NCBI RefSeq assembly: GCF_012584445.1
Contig: NZ_JABAHI010000008.1
Location: forward strand, 682,001 to 746,000
DNA: 64,000 nt
Reading direction: 5' to 3'
Source of the DNA: Olsenella sp. KGMB02461
GTDB lineage: Bacteria; Actinomycetota; Coriobacteriia; Coriobacteriales; Atopobiaceae
Made by a program: the position numbers and the translations under genes. The notes below the pieces were generated by a model, which had not been told where the DNA came from, ran no database searches, and saw only the letters and a program-made list of their open reading frames with translations. Shown piece by piece: positions 16,674 to 26,350 of the stretch (the stretch's first letter is position 1; every line of letters starts with the position of its first letter).

Positions 16674-16740
16674 AATGTGCTGCATCTGCTACTTTTAATG
16701 TGCTGCATCTGCTACTTTTTTGCAGCAGATGCAGCACATT
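16674..16740. repeat. Array of AATGTGCTGCATCTGCT: two direct, one inverted
   Basis: A 23-bp unit (AATGTGCTGCATCTGCTACTTTT) occurs at 16674-16696 and again, abutting, at 16697-16719. The 17-bp core then recurs inverted at 16724-16740. Units 2 and 3 can pair as a 17-bp hairpin. It separates the convergent GntR and fructokinase genes, so it could be a two-way terminator, but a perfect tandem unit is more like an operator array. Confidence 0.6.
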
Positions 16741-16862
16741 CAATCAATGCGACAAACTCATAGACTCATAAATCCACTTATTGCACTTCATTAGATACTT
16801 TATTTATGACACTAATGCAGTACTTTTTCAGAGGGCTTCCGGCCCCTTTCTTGCGAGCCTCC

Positions 16863-17750
16863 CTACTGTTCCAGCGCTGCGACGCCCAGCGCCAAGCATC
16901 CCAGGATCCCCTGATCGCCATTGCACCCAGCAGGCACGATATAGCTGTCCACGGCTTTTACCTGCGGGGTTGAGATGTAGTTGTTAAGCAGCTCGGTGAA
17001 CTTGTTGCGCACCAGGTCAAAGAGTTGTTCTTGCTTCATGACGCCGCCGCCCAAGATGATGCGCTCGGGAGAATAGACCATCACGTAGTCCACCAGTGCC
17101 TCAGCGATATAGTCGCTCTCTAGCTCCCAGACTTCGGCCTTGTCGGCAAGCTCGTAACCCTTGGCGCCCCAGCGCTGCTCGATGGAGGGGCCAGAAGCCA
17201 GGCCCTCGAAGCAGGAGTCGTGGTAGGCGCACACAGAGGCGCCTGTGTCGTAGGAGCGCTTGCGCAAAAGGATGTGGCCGGCCTCGGGGTGAAGCATGCC
17301 ATGGAGCAGCTTGCCGCCTGCAAGCACGCCGGCGCCAATGCCGGTGCCAATGGTGATGTAGACCACGGTGTCGAGACCCTTGGCAATGCCATAGGTAGCT
17401 TCCCCTAGGCAGGCGGCGTTGACGTCGGTGTCGTAACCCATCGGCACATCAAGGGCGGAGAGGCCGCCCAAAAAGTCGTAGTGGCGCCAGGCAGTCTTGG
17501 GGGTCTCCAGGATCCAGCCATAGGTGTCGGAGTTGGGATCGACGCCGGTGGGACCAAAGGCGCCTACGCCCAACGCATCGATGGAGCGCTCAGAAAACCA
17601 CTGGACAATGGCGGGGACCGTGGTGGCGGGGTCTTTGGTGGGAATCTCCTCACGCTCGAGGATCATGCCCTCAGGGGTAGCCACAGCCATCACCATCTTG
17701 GTGCCGCCAGCCTCAAGACAGCCAATGCGAAGGGTGCTTTTCTCGGTCAT
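16863..17750 (-). CDS. scrK: ROK-family fructokinase
   Basis: 295 residues. The N-terminal phosphate loop is GCLEAGGTKMVMAVA; the ROK signature lies around GAFGPTGVDPNS and ITIGTGIGAGVLAGGKLLHG. The zinc region has HPEAGH...CAYHDSCFEGLASGPSIEQRWG, the pattern of bacterial ROK fructokinases of the ScrK/YdhR type. It would phosphorylate the fructose released by the GH32 enzyme encoded upstream. ATG 17750 has GGAGG four bases upstream. It is separated from the GH32 gene by 260 bp, so it may have its own promoter. Confidence 0.88.
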   Translation of the reverse strand: MTEKSTLRIGCLEAGGTKMVMAVATPEGMILEREEIPTKDPATTVPAIVQWFSERSIDALGVGAFGPTGVDPNSDTYGWILETPKTAWRHYDFLGGLSALDVPMGYDTDVNAACLGEATYGIAKGLDTVVYITIGTGIGAGVLAGGKLLHGMLHPEAGHILLRKRSYDTGASVCAYHDSCFEGLASGPSIEQRWGAKGYELADKAEVWELESDYIAEALVDYVMVYSPERIILGGGVMKQEQLFDLVRNKFTELLNNYISTPQVKAVDSYIVPAGCNGDQGILGCLALGVAALEQ

Positions 17751-18011
17751 AGGGCCTCCATTCCTAGGCGGTTCGCAGAGCATCGCTCTTTACGTATCAC
17801 AGGGGTTCGACGCGGTTGCAGATGCGCTCGTGATATTTGGGAGCGCGTTGCTTAGCAGTTTATAACGATACAATTTCCACAGGGTAGTACAAATCCTATA
17901 AATGCCCTGAACGGCGTTGAGAATGCCGCGAATCACAGGAGCCGCTGGTGGGGACTGATTTGCCTTGGGATCAACGGTCTACAGGCCACCCGAAAGCAAC
18001 GCTGGCGGGCC

Positions 18012-19484
18012 TTAGACATCCAGCTGCCAGCAGCGGATGGCGGCCTTAGGAGCACTCGCCTGCACCGAATAGCTGCGCGGATAGTAGCGGCTAGAAAAGA
18101 CCTGGGCTCCCCCATTGCAAAAGACCTCCACAGAAGAGGCGTCCCCCAGGATGCGCAGGGAGGCGAGAGCGGGGGCGGCAAGCCGGCGCTCGCCGCGGCC
18201 CCCTCCCAAAGACTCAGCCGACCGGTCTTTAAAACCCACCACGATCTCATGGGAGGTTTGGTCGTAGGAGATTTCGAGGCCACCGGCCACAGTCACCGTG
18301 CATTGAGAATCAACGATGCCCGATATCTCCAGATCAAAGCAGGGTACGCCGCTTGCCTGCAGACTCCCCTCCCCCAACCAGAGCGAGCCGCGATACTCGT
18401 AGAGCTCGCGCACCGGGCGCTGGAATATTTGTGCGCCATCGGCGACCACCTCGCGAGGCACCGTGAAGCAGTGCTGCCAGCCACAGGAGACGGTGGGGTT
18501 GCGGTGCTGGGGGCAGTCGGGCACGCCCATCCATCCAATGAGGATGCGCCGCCCATCCTGGGCCATGAAAGTTTGGGGCGCGTAGAAATCGAACCCGCCG
18601 TCCCAGAGATGGAACCGACCCAGCTCATAGGAGCCCACCAAAGACCCCTCAAAGGCCATGTAGCCGCTGGGATAGACATTGGAGCCCGCTTCAGGGCCTT
18701 CCAACCCTTGAGGACTCACCGACAGCAGGTTGAGCGGCATCTCTTGGGGACAGCGGTTCTCGGCACTGGTGGCAGGGGTGGCGCCCAGGCCGAGAAAATC
18801 CGGGCACTCCCACATGTAGCCCATGGGCTCTGCAGAGACGACCTGGTTTTCCAAGCGCCAGTGGGTGAGGTCGTCCGATCCAAAGACCAGAAGCTCGCCT
18901 AGGTCATGGGCACGGTCTGGGCCCTTGGCGCGGGCGCCCAGCAGCATGAGGTAGGCAGGGCCGTGAGCATAGGGGCTGGCAAAGACCTTGGGATCGCGCA
19001 CGTGGCAGGTGAGGTGAGACGGGTAGTCGGCGGGAGTCAAGAGCAGCTGCTTGGGGCCAAAGCGAGAGCCATCGGCGCTGGTAGCCAACAAGACGTTGGA
19101 GTCTCGGCCGCTCGTCACGTAATCGTGGGCGCCATCGCGAGACGCATGCTTGACGTTGCCTGTGTAGAAGGCCCAAATTCGACCGTCGTGGACCTGCGCA
19201 GAGCCAGAATAGACGCCCTGGGCATCATAGGGGGTGTCAGGGGACAGCACCACCCCATCTGACTCCCATCGCACCAGATCGCGGCTAGTGGCGTGTGCCC
19301 AGTGCTTGAGGCCTCCCTCTACCTGGTCAGGAGAGTTTTGGAAGTAGGCATGAAAGACGCCGTCCTTTTGGCAGAGGCCGTTGGGGTCGTTGAGCCAACC
19401 TGCCTGAGGCATGAGATGGAAGTGCTGCGCCCAAGGGCCGTGAGTGCGCGTGGCGATGGGAGTCGGTGAGGTTTGAAGCAACAT
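18012..19484 (-). CDS. scrB: Sucrose-6-phosphate hydrolase (GH32)
   Basis: 490 residues. The nucleophile Asp33 is in GWLNDPNGL; HVRDPKVF is the conserved RDP; the acid/base Glu is in MWECPDFLGLG. A C-terminal beta-sandwich follows from about residue 350. It cleaves sucrose-6-phosphate, made by the PTS just upstream, to glucose-6-phosphate and fructose. The start lies 10 bp after the PTS stop with AAGG 7 bases before ATG, so the two genes are one operon. Confidence 0.93.
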   Translation of the reverse strand: MLLQTSPTPIATRTHGPWAQHFHLMPQAGWLNDPNGLCQKDGVFHAYFQNSPDQVEGGLKHWAHATSRDLVRWESDGVVLSPDTPYDAQGVYSGSAQVHDGRIWAFYTGNVKHASRDGAHDYVTSGRDSNVLLATSADGSRFGPKQLLLTPADYPSHLTCHVRDPKVFASPYAHGPAYLMLLGARAKGPDRAHDLGELLVFGSDDLTHWRLENQVVSAEPMGYMWECPDFLGLGATPATSAENRCPQEMPLNLLSVSPQGLEGPEAGSNVYPSGYMAFEGSLVGSYELGRFHLWDGGFDFYAPQTFMAQDGRRILIGWMGVPDCPQHRNPTVSCGWQHCFTVPREVVADGAQIFQRPVRELYEYRGSLWLGEGSLQASGVPCFDLEISGIVDSQCTVTVAGGLEISYDQTSHEIVVGFKDRSAESLGGGRGERRLAAPALASLRILGDASSVEVFCNGGAQVFSSRYYPRSYSVQASAPKAAIRCWQLDV

Positions 19485-19493
19485 GGGTGCGCC

Positions 19494-21443
19494 TTATCCT
19501 TTGCGAGCGAGGTCCATGACAGAGCTCTTGCCGGGCTCCACAGAGTCCATGAGCTCGCGGCATTCCACTTCGAAGTCGTCGGCATTGGAGACGATCATCA
19601 TGGTGGTAGTGGGATAGCCTTCCTGGCGCAGAGCGGCAAAGTCCACGTCTAGCAGCAAGTCCCCGGCAGCCACGCGCTGGCCTTCTGCGACGCGCTTGGA
19701 GAAGCCGCGACCTGCCATCTTGACGGTGTCCACACCTACGTGGATGAGGATCTCGGCGCCAGAGTCGCTGGTGATGCCCACGGCGTGCCCCGTATCGAAC
19801 ACTGTGGTGACCACACCGTCGCAGGGGGCCACCACTGCCGAGCGATCGATCTCGCCAGGCTCGATAGCCACCGTGGGCCCCAGGATTTGGGCGGCAAAGG
19901 TGGGGTCGGGAATCTCTTGGGCAGCGATGGGCGATCCCGCCAGAGGGGCTACCAGGGTTTCTGCGGCATGCATCTGAGGAGCGGCATCCAACTGAGAGGT
20001 ACCAGCCGGCTCAGGAGAGCTCTTCTCGGCAGCAGGGGCCACTTTGGCAGCCTGGGGCTCATCGGCATAGAGCATGAAGGAGAGGCCAAAGGCCACAGCA
20101 GCGGTGGCAGCGAACATAATGATGTACTGCAAAGGCATGTTGAGGCAGAGCAGGATGCCAAAGAGGCCAGTGACGCCCGTGCCTGCTGCGGCCAGGCCGG
20201 TGAGCGAGCAGATGAGGGCGCCCACCGCGCCTCCGATGCAGCCAGCCACAAAGACCTTGAAATAGCGGAGGTTCACGCCAAAGATGGCCGGCTCGGTGAT
20301 GCCCATGAATCCAGAGAGGGCAGCGGGGAACGCCAGGCCGCGGACCTTGGGGTTCTTGGTCTTGACGGAGACTGCCAGGCAGGCAGCCGCTTGGCCGATG
20401 TTTGCGGCGCTGGCAATGGGCAGCCAGTAGGTGACGCCGTAGGAAGCCAGCTGGCCCAGGTCGATGGCGGTATACATCTGATGCAGGCCGGTAACCACCG
20501 TAGGCGCGTAGAAGCCGCCCACCACCAAGGCGCCCAAGCCAAAGGGCAGCGTGATGAGCCACTGAACGGCGCCCAGCACCGCGTTTTCAAGCACTACGAA
20601 GAGCGGCCCCACAAAGCCCAGGGTGAGATAGGCGCTCACAAAGACGGAGACCAGAGGGGTCACAAAGAGGTCGACAGCCTCGGGAACCACCTTGTGCAGG
20701 CGCTTTTCGAGGAAGGCCAGGATGGCGCAGGCGATGACGATGGGGATCACGTGGCCTTGATAACCCATCCAGTCCACCGAAATGAGGCCAAAGAGCATGG
20801 GTTGCTGAGGCACCGCCCCCTGAGCCGAGAGCTCGGCCAGATTATAGGCGCTCTCCAGGCTGGGGTGGATCATCAGGGCGCCCATAACCGCGCCGAGGAA
20901 GGGGTTGGCGCCAAAGGCTTTGGCAGCCGAGAAGCCAATGAGCACCTGCAAGAAGGTGAATGCGGTGGAAGACACCAGGTTTGCCACCACGTAGAACTCG
21001 TTGGTGGCGTCCAGCTGGATGAAGCCGTTGGCCGCCATGAAGTTCACCGTGCTCATGATGCCCAAAAGCAAGCCGGAGGCCACAATGGCCGGGATGATGG
21101 GCACAAAGACGTCGCCCAAGAGCTTGATGCCGCGCATAAGGGGATTCTGCTTGGCTGCAGCAGCCTCTTTGGCCTCGGCCTTGGAGGCGCCGGCAATGCC
21201 GCCGGCGGTCACGAACTCGTCGTAGACCTTGTTTACCGTGCCGGTGCCAAAGATGATCTGCAGCTGGCCCTGAGCTTCGAATACGCCTTTGACGCCCTCG
21301 ACGTCCTCGATGGCTTCCTTGTTCACCTTCGAGTTGTCAGCGATGACCAGGCGCAGACGGGTGGCGCAATGAGCGGCCGACGCCACATTGGCAGGCCCTC
21401 CCACAAGCTCCAACACCTCTTTGGCGGATTTGGCGTAGTCCAT
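19494..21443 (-). CDS. scrA: Sucrose-type PTS EIIBCA
   Basis: 649 residues in one chain. EIIB (1-85) has the phosphocysteine in SAAHCATRLRLV. EIIC (about 105-460) has ten hydrophobic segments and the GITEPAIFGVNLRY motif. After an Ala/Pro/Glu linker with one TTCTCGGCA word, EIIA (about 510-649) follows with VVAPCDGVV and the active His in ILIHVGVDTV. It imports and phosphorylates sucrose (or a related alpha-glucoside such as trehalose); the GH32 and fructokinase neighbours favour sucrose. ATG 21443 has AAAGGG upstream; TTG 21449 is a weaker choice. Confidence 0.93.
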   Translation of the reverse strand: MDYAKSAKEVLELVGGPANVASAAHCATRLRLVIADNSKVNKEAIEDVEGVKGVFEAQGQLQIIFGTGTVNKVYDEFVTAGGIAGASKAEAKEAAAAKQNPLMRGIKLLGDVFVPIIPAIVASGLLLGIMSTVNFMAANGFIQLDATNEFYVVANLVSSTAFTFLQVLIGFSAAKAFGANPFLGAVMGALMIHPSLESAYNLAELSAQGAVPQQPMLFGLISVDWMGYQGHVIPIVIACAILAFLEKRLHKVVPEAVDLFVTPLVSVFVSAYLTLGFVGPLFVVLENAVLGAVQWLITLPFGLGALVVGGFYAPTVVTGLHQMYTAIDLGQLASYGVTYWLPIASAANIGQAAACLAVSVKTKNPKVRGLAFPAALSGFMGITEPAIFGVNLRYFKVFVAGCIGGAVGALICSLTGLAAAGTGVTGLFGILLCLNMPLQYIIMFAATAAVAFGLSFMLYADEPQAAKVAPAAEKSSPEPAGTSQLDAAPQMHAAETLVAPLAGSPIAAQEIPDPTFAAQILGPTVAIEPGEIDRSAVVAPCDGVVTTVFDTGHAVGITSDSGAEILIHVGVDTVKMAGRGFSKRVAEGQRVAAGDLLLDVDFAALRQEGYPTTTMMIVSNADDFEVECRELMDSVEPGKSSVMDLARKG

Positions 21444-21502
21444 ACCCAACCCTTTCTCTCTTAGGGCAACCCCCGATGCTGCCCTGTCTCTTGATTAGGT
21501 AC

Positions 21503-21516
21503 TGTAAACGTTTTCA
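21503..21516. promoter_or_regulatory. LacI-family operator
   Basis: TGTAAACGTTTTCA is a near-perfect palindrome around a central CG, the hallmark of LacI/ScrR/CcpA-type sites. It lies 60 bp upstream of the EIIBCA start, between it and the LacI-type gene, so the sucrose regulator is the obvious ligand. Confidence 0.75.
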
Positions 21517-21663
21517 TACATAACGACGGCAAGTAGCCTCATTTTTGTCTTTCCGTCCCGCCAACGGTAGTTATTAGAGGACAAACGGTTGATGTCTCTC
21601 GCTTGGCGCTTGCACTCGGAAGCATCTTTCGCCCAGGCGCTTCTTTGATATCGCTATTGATGG

Positions 21664-22656
21664 CTATAGACCTACCACGCGATAGCCCATTATGATGCTC
21701 GCTGGCAACACGTCAGGATGTTCTAGCTGCTCAATAAGCATTTCTGCGCTCTTTTTGCCGCTGGTACGATAGGTAAAGTGCACGGTGGGAATGCCGCCGG
21801 TAAGCATGGACACCACTTGGTTGTCACCAAACCCCGTCACGATGACGGCTGATTCTCCCTGGTACAAGCCCCGCTCTCCTACCGCACGAAGTGCGCCTGC
21901 GGCAATGAGATCGGTGGAGCAGCAGATGTAATCGATATTAGTTTTAGCAGCAACTGCCTCATCCAGCAGCTGCCGGGTGGCCTGAAGACCAGACTCTGAG
22001 GAGAACTCGCAGCGCTTGACGAAGGCGGGGTCCAGCGAGGCGCCCCGCTGAGCAAGCCCCTCCATAAAGCCCTGCAGCCGAGAAACGCCTACCGCCTCAT
22101 CCTGGGGATCCACTGCCAGATAGGCGAAGCGCGCGCCAGGTTTTGCGGCTGCGAGCTTTGCCGCGAGGCTGCGAGCTGCTCCAAAGTCATCCTGGAGGAC
22201 ACAGCTGACCCCCTCATAGCGCTGCCCCACCACTACTGCAGGCACCTGGCAGCGCTCAAAGAAGTCCCTGTGGGCTTGATCTACCGTGGTGCCCACCAAG
22301 ATGAGGCCATCCACAGGGTAAGCGGCAAAAAGCTCGAGATAATCGAGCTCTAGTCGAGGGTCGTTGTCGGTATTGGCCAGAAGCATCTGGTAGCCGGCAG
22401 CAGAAAGCCCTTGCTCTATACCGGCAGTAATGCGGGCCACGCTCTCAGAGTTGATGCGGGGGACCACCACACCCACCAGCTTGGAGCGGCCTCGACGCAG
22501 GTTGCGGGCCTGCTGCGACGGTCGATAGCCGCACTCCTTGATGGCTGCAGCGATGAGGGGGCGCTTCTCGGCAGCCACATAGCCATCGTTCAAGTAGCGG
22601 GACACCATGGCGCTGCTCACACCGGCGATCTTTGCGACATCTTTGATGGTGGCCAT
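21664..22656 (-). CDS. scrR: LacI-family regulator of the sucrose genes
   Basis: 330 residues. The helix-turn-helix ATIKDVAKIAGVSSAMVSRYLNDG and hinge helix (QQARNLRRGRSKLVGVVVP) are followed by a periplasmic-binding-like effector domain. It lies directly upstream of the EIIBCA gene on the same strand with a matching operator in between, so it likely represses the sucrose genes and is relieved by sucrose-6-phosphate or fructose. ATG 22656 has GGGGG seven bases upstream. Confidence 0.9.
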   Translation of the reverse strand: MATIKDVAKIAGVSSAMVSRYLNDGYVAAEKRPLIAAAIKECGYRPSQQARNLRRGRSKLVGVVVPRINSESVARITAGIEQGLSAAGYQMLLANTDNDPRLELDYLELFAAYPVDGLILVGTTVDQAHRDFFERCQVPAVVVGQRYEGVSCVLQDDFGAARSLAAKLAAAKPGARFAYLAVDPQDEAVGVSRLQGFMEGLAQRGASLDPAFVKRCEFSSESGLQATRQLLDEAVAAKTNIDYICCSTDLIAAGALRAVGERGLYQGESAVIVTGFGDNQVVSMLTGGIPTVHFTYRTSGKKSAEMLIEQLEHPDVLPASIIMGYRVVGL

Positions 22657-22731
22657 GAGGCTGCCCCCAATCCCAGACAACTCCCTGTGCAATCGTGTAC
22701 ATAATACCTGAACGCCGAAGGGGTTCCCTAG

Positions 22732-22766
22732 AAAAAGCGCCCTGCAGGCAAGCCTACGAGGCGCTT
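22732..22766 (-). terminator. Intrinsic terminator of valS
   Basis: On the minus strand AAGCGCC pairs with GGCGCTT followed by TTT, 25 bp after the valS stop. Confidence 0.75.
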
Positions 22767-22788
22767 GGCAGTCTGATGGAGCGCAGTG

Positions 22789-25548
22789 CTACTGGGAGAG
22801 ATCCTCCAGCTGTGCAGTAAGGCGGCTTAAAGTGGCCTCCAGCTCAGCCTTGCGGGCCTGCTTGGCCTCGACGATCTCCGGGGCGGCCTTGGCAATGAAG
22901 CCGGGGTTTGACAGGGTCTTCTCGATACCCGCCAGCTCGCCGGTGGCCTTCTTTATCTCTTTCTCCAGGCGTTTGGCCTCGGCACCAAAGTCGATAAGCC
23001 CTTCGAGCTGCACATAGGCCTCGAAGTCTGGATCTACCAGAGAGACCGAGGAGCCAGGCTTTTCCACATGCTCGCCAACGGTGAGCGAAGTGACAAAGCC
23101 CACCTTGGAGATGAAGTCGCGCTGGGCCTCCAGGCGAGCGGACTCTTGAGGGGTTGCCTTCACCACCACATCCACCGCCTCGCGAGGAGACAGACGATAA
23201 CGGGCGCGGATGGAGCGCAGGCCAGAGATGAGGCGCTTGGCGATGTCGAAATCTGCCTCTGCCTCGTCATTCATGAACTCAGCCACCAGCGAAGGATCGG
23301 GCCAGAGGCTCATCATCAAGAATCGGCCCTCATGGGCTGGCTTGAGGGAGGGCGCATCGGCAGCCTCATAGAGGTCCAAGCCAGAGGCGGGCAGGGCGTC
23401 CCAAATGGTCTCGGTCACAAAAGGCATGCCCGGGTGCAGCAGGCGCAGCGAGACGTCCAGGGTGTAGACCAGGTTGCGCTGGGCGGCCAGGCGCACCTGA
23501 GGATTGTCGGAGTTGAGGCGCCCCTTGCACAGCTCCACGTACCAGTCGCAGAAGTCGTTCCAGAAGAAGGCTTGCAGGTCGCGGGCATAGTCGCCAAAGC
23601 GATACTCGTCCAGCGCACGGGTGGCGGAGTCCACGATCTTGGCCAGGCGAGAGAGCATCCAGGCGTCCTCGGCGGTGGCAGCGGTGGGCTGGCCAGGCTC
23701 GTAGCCCTCAAGGTTCATGAGCACAAAGCGGCTGGCGTTCCAGATCTTGGTCACAAAGCCGCGGGCCTGCTCGGTGCGAGGGCTGCCGGTAAACTCGCCG
23801 GTCTTCTTGTCGAACTCGGCATCGAAGCGCACGTCCTGGTTGTTGGTGATGAGGGTGAGCAGGTTGTGGCGCATGGCGTCTGCGCCATATTTGGCCATGA
23901 GGTCCATGGGGTCCACGCCGTTGCCTTTGGACTTGGACATGCGGCTGCCGTCTTTGGCCAGGATGGTGGCGTAGATGACCACGTCTTCGAAGGGAATCTG
24001 ATCGGTGAAGTAGAGCGAGCTCATCACCATGCGGGCCACCCAGAGCGCGATGATGTCGCGGGCGGTCACCAGGGCCTTGGTGGGATAGTGGCCCTCCATC
24101 CCCTCAGGATGCTGCGGCCAGCCCTGGGTGGCGAAGGGGAACAGCTGCGAGGAGAACCAGGTGTCCAGCACGCTGGGGTCCTGGACCACATGATGGCTGC
24201 CGCACTTGGGGCATACCTCGATGTCGTCCATGGAAGCGTCTTCCCAGCCACAGTCCTGGCAGGTGAACACCGGGATGCGGTGGCCCCACCACAGCTGGCG
24301 GGAGATGCACCAGTCTTTGACATTGTCCATCCAGGTGAGGTAGGTCTGCTCCCAACGGGCGGGATGGAAGGTGATGGCGCCGGAGGTCACAGCCTCTGTG
24401 GCCGGGCCCTTGAGCTTGTCCACCGCCACAAACCACTGCTCAGAGAGCCAAGGCTCCAGCGTGGTGTCACAGCGGTAGCAGTGCATGACCGAATGCTCGT
24501 GGTCTTCCACGTGATCTAACAGGCCGTGGTTTTCGAACCACGCCAGGATGGCGGTGCGGGCCTCATCGCGATCCATGCCGGAGAATTCGCCGTAGCCTTC
24601 CACCACGCGGGCATGCTCGTCAAAGATGTTGATCTTCTCCAAGCCATGAGCCTCGCCCATGGCAAAGTCGTTGGGGTCATGGGCGGGAGTGACCTTCACA
24701 AAGCCGGTGCCAAAGCCGGCGTCCACATGCCAATCGGAGAAGATGGGAATCTCGCGGCCCACGATGGGAAGCACCACGGTGGCGCCCACGAACTTGGAGG
24801 CCTCAGGGTCGTCCTGAGACACGGCGATGCCGGTGTCTCCCAGCATGGTCTCAGGACGGGTGGTGGCCACCACGATGCAGTCCTTGCCATCCACCGGCTC
24901 TTTGAGCGGATAGCGCAGGTACCAGAGGTGGCCCTTCTCGGTCTTGTACTCAGCCTCGTCGTCAGAGATCGCCGTGGTGCAGGAGGGGCACCAGTTCACG
25001 ATGCGCTTGCCGCGATAGATGAGCCCCGCATGGTACCAGTCGCAAAAGACTTTGCGCACCGCATAGGAAAACTCAGGGCTCATGGTGAACTGCTCGTCCG
25101 AGAAGTCCGCCGAACAGCCCATGCGCTTGATCTGCTTGATGATGGTGCCGCCGTAGTCGCGAGTCCAGTCCCAGCAGGCGTCGATGAACTTCTCGCGGCC
25201 CAGCTCCAGCCGAGAAATGCCTTCGCTCTTGAGCTTTTTGTCCACCTTGGTCTGGGTAGAGATGCCGGAGTGGTCCAAGCCCACGATCCACCGGGTAGAG
25301 ACGCCCTTCATGCGGTTGTAGCGGATGAAGGCGTCCTGGATGGTGTCGTCCATGGCATGGCCCATGTGCAGCACGCCGGTCACATTGGGGGGCGGAATCA
25401 CTACGGTGCAGTCGCCCACACCCTTGTTGCGCTGGTAGCATCCACCGTTGATCCAGGCTTCCACGAGCTGAGGCTCGACAGTTTGCGGGTCATAGTTTTT
25501 GGGCAGGTCACACACAGCTGTACCCTTTCGCAAAGTGGCGTTCTCCAT
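22789..25548 (-). CDS. valS: Valyl-tRNA synthetase
   Basis: 919 residues, class I synthetase charging tRNA-Val. HIGH motif in PPPNVTGVLHMGHAMDD, the CP1 editing domain in between, zinc-knuckle CxxC pairs (CPSC; CQDC and CPKC), and the KMSKS equivalent in DGSRMSKSKGNGVDP. The last ~70 residues form the usual coiled coil (EAKRLEKEIKKATGELAGIEK). ATG 25548 has AAGGA upstream; the in-frame extension to 25713 is not conserved. The leader is short (about 140 bp to the next gene) and shows no T-box. Confidence 0.97.
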   Translation of the reverse strand: MENATLRKGTAVCDLPKNYDPQTVEPQLVEAWINGGCYQRNKGVGDCTVVIPPPNVTGVLHMGHAMDDTIQDAFIRYNRMKGVSTRWIVGLDHSGISTQTKVDKKLKSEGISRLELGREKFIDACWDWTRDYGGTIIKQIKRMGCSADFSDEQFTMSPEFSYAVRKVFCDWYHAGLIYRGKRIVNWCPSCTTAISDDEAEYKTEKGHLWYLRYPLKEPVDGKDCIVVATTRPETMLGDTGIAVSQDDPEASKFVGATVVLPIVGREIPIFSDWHVDAGFGTGFVKVTPAHDPNDFAMGEAHGLEKINIFDEHARVVEGYGEFSGMDRDEARTAILAWFENHGLLDHVEDHEHSVMHCYRCDTTLEPWLSEQWFVAVDKLKGPATEAVTSGAITFHPARWEQTYLTWMDNVKDWCISRQLWWGHRIPVFTCQDCGWEDASMDDIEVCPKCGSHHVVQDPSVLDTWFSSQLFPFATQGWPQHPEGMEGHYPTKALVTARDIIALWVARMVMSSLYFTDQIPFEDVVIYATILAKDGSRMSKSKGNGVDPMDLMAKYGADAMRHNLLTLITNNQDVRFDAEFDKKTGEFTGSPRTEQARGFVTKIWNASRFVLMNLEGYEPGQPTAATAEDAWMLSRLAKIVDSATRALDEYRFGDYARDLQAFFWNDFCDWYVELCKGRLNSDNPQVRLAAQRNLVYTLDVSLRLLHPGMPFVTETIWDALPASGLDLYEAADAPSLKPAHEGRFLMMSLWPDPSLVAEFMNDEAEADFDIAKRLISGLRSIRARYRLSPREAVDVVVKATPQESARLEAQRDFISKVGFVTSLTVGEHVEKPGSSVSLVDPDFEAYVQLEGLIDFGAEAKRLEKEIKKATGELAGIEKTLSNPGFIAKAAPEIVEAKQARKAELEATLSRLTAQLEDLSQ

Positions 25549-25693
25549 AGCCGTCCTTCGAGCCTGCGACTCTGAGAACAGCGTGCCTATTGTAGCCCTT
25601 GGCAGGCTCGCTCGCCTATTTCTTGCCGAGAAGCCCCACCCTAAAAAAGTTGCACGCACCGGGTGGCTCAGGGCCCGCCTTAGGGCTGCAACC

Positions 25694-26350
25694 CTAGTAG
25701 ATATCGTCCTCATCGGCAGTGGCGGCCTCGATCATCTGGGAGAAGGCCACAGGGTCTGAGGTCTCCTGTTGGGTGAAGACGCCCTGGTGACGCTCGTCGT
25801 TGCGCACGTCCTCGATGGCGTCGACGAGGTCGTCGGCCTCGGGGCCGTCCAGGTGCTCGGCAGAGAGCATCACTGCCAGCTCCTCATCATCCATCTCGCT
25901 CTCATCGGCAAAACCCAGGTCGCAGAGGCGCTTGGAAGTCACCTCTTCATCCTCATAGGCGGTCTGCGAAAGCGTGGCTTCGCCCCCTGCGACGGCGGCC
26001 TTGCACCTCTCGTGGGTGAGCTGGTCCTCGTCCGCATCGTATTCATAGATGTCAAAGGAAATGACGGCCTTCTGGGCCTCCAGCTGCTCCATAAGCTCGC
26101 CTGCCTGAGCCACCGAGAGCGAGCCGCAGAGGCAGGCGGCCACCTCGTCGTCGAAGCTGTCAGGGGCAGAGCCGCTGATGGCGTAAACCACCTGGCCATC
26201 CTCAGGATCTTGGCCATAGACCGAGGTGATGCCCCACTCCAGCTTGTCCTCGTCATAGCTGTCAAGGGCAGCCTGCCAGATAGGCTTGAACTCCAGGTTG
26301 TCTGCCAGATCCTCAGAAATGCTCATCGTGCCGTAAAACGCCGTTGCCAT
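25694..26350 (-). CDS. Very acidic protein of unknown function
   Basis: 218 residues with more than a quarter Asp and Glu. The N-terminal half looks folded (FYGTMSISEDLADNLEFKPIWQAALDSYDEDKLEWGITSVYG); the C-terminal half carries runs such as DEELAVMLSAEHLDGPEADDLVDAIEDV. No signal peptide or membrane segment is visible. ATG 26350 has GAGGAG six bases upstream. I do not recognise a family. It ends about 145 bp before the valS start on the same strand and may share its transcript. Confidence 0.7.
   Translation of the reverse strand: MATAFYGTMSISEDLADNLEFKPIWQAALDSYDEDKLEWGITSVYGQDPEDGQVVYAISGSAPDSFDDEVAACLCGSLSVAQAGELMEQLEAQKAVISFDIYEYDADEDQLTHERCKAAVAGGEATLSQTAYEDEEVTSKRLCDLGFADESEMDDEELAVMLSAEHLDGPEADDLVDAIEDVRNDERHQGVFTQQETSDPVAFSQMIEAATADEDDIY

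Noticed and set aside
16674-16740. Reading the AATGTGCTGCATCTGCT array as a plain terminator
   Set aside because: Possible, but a perfect 23-bp tandem duplication is not required for a terminator and the U-tracts are poor, so it was kept as a repeat.
19740-21464. 574-codon plus-strand frame opposite scrA
   Set aside because: Antisense shadow with His/Gly/Gln-rich nonsense composition.
23068-25575. Long plus-strand frames opposite valS
   Set aside because: Antisense shadows of valS; no ribosome-binding sites or domains.
25549-25693. T-box or long leader for valS
   Set aside because: Only ~145 bp to the next gene and no T-box sequence; the short spacer contains just one TTCTCGGCA word.
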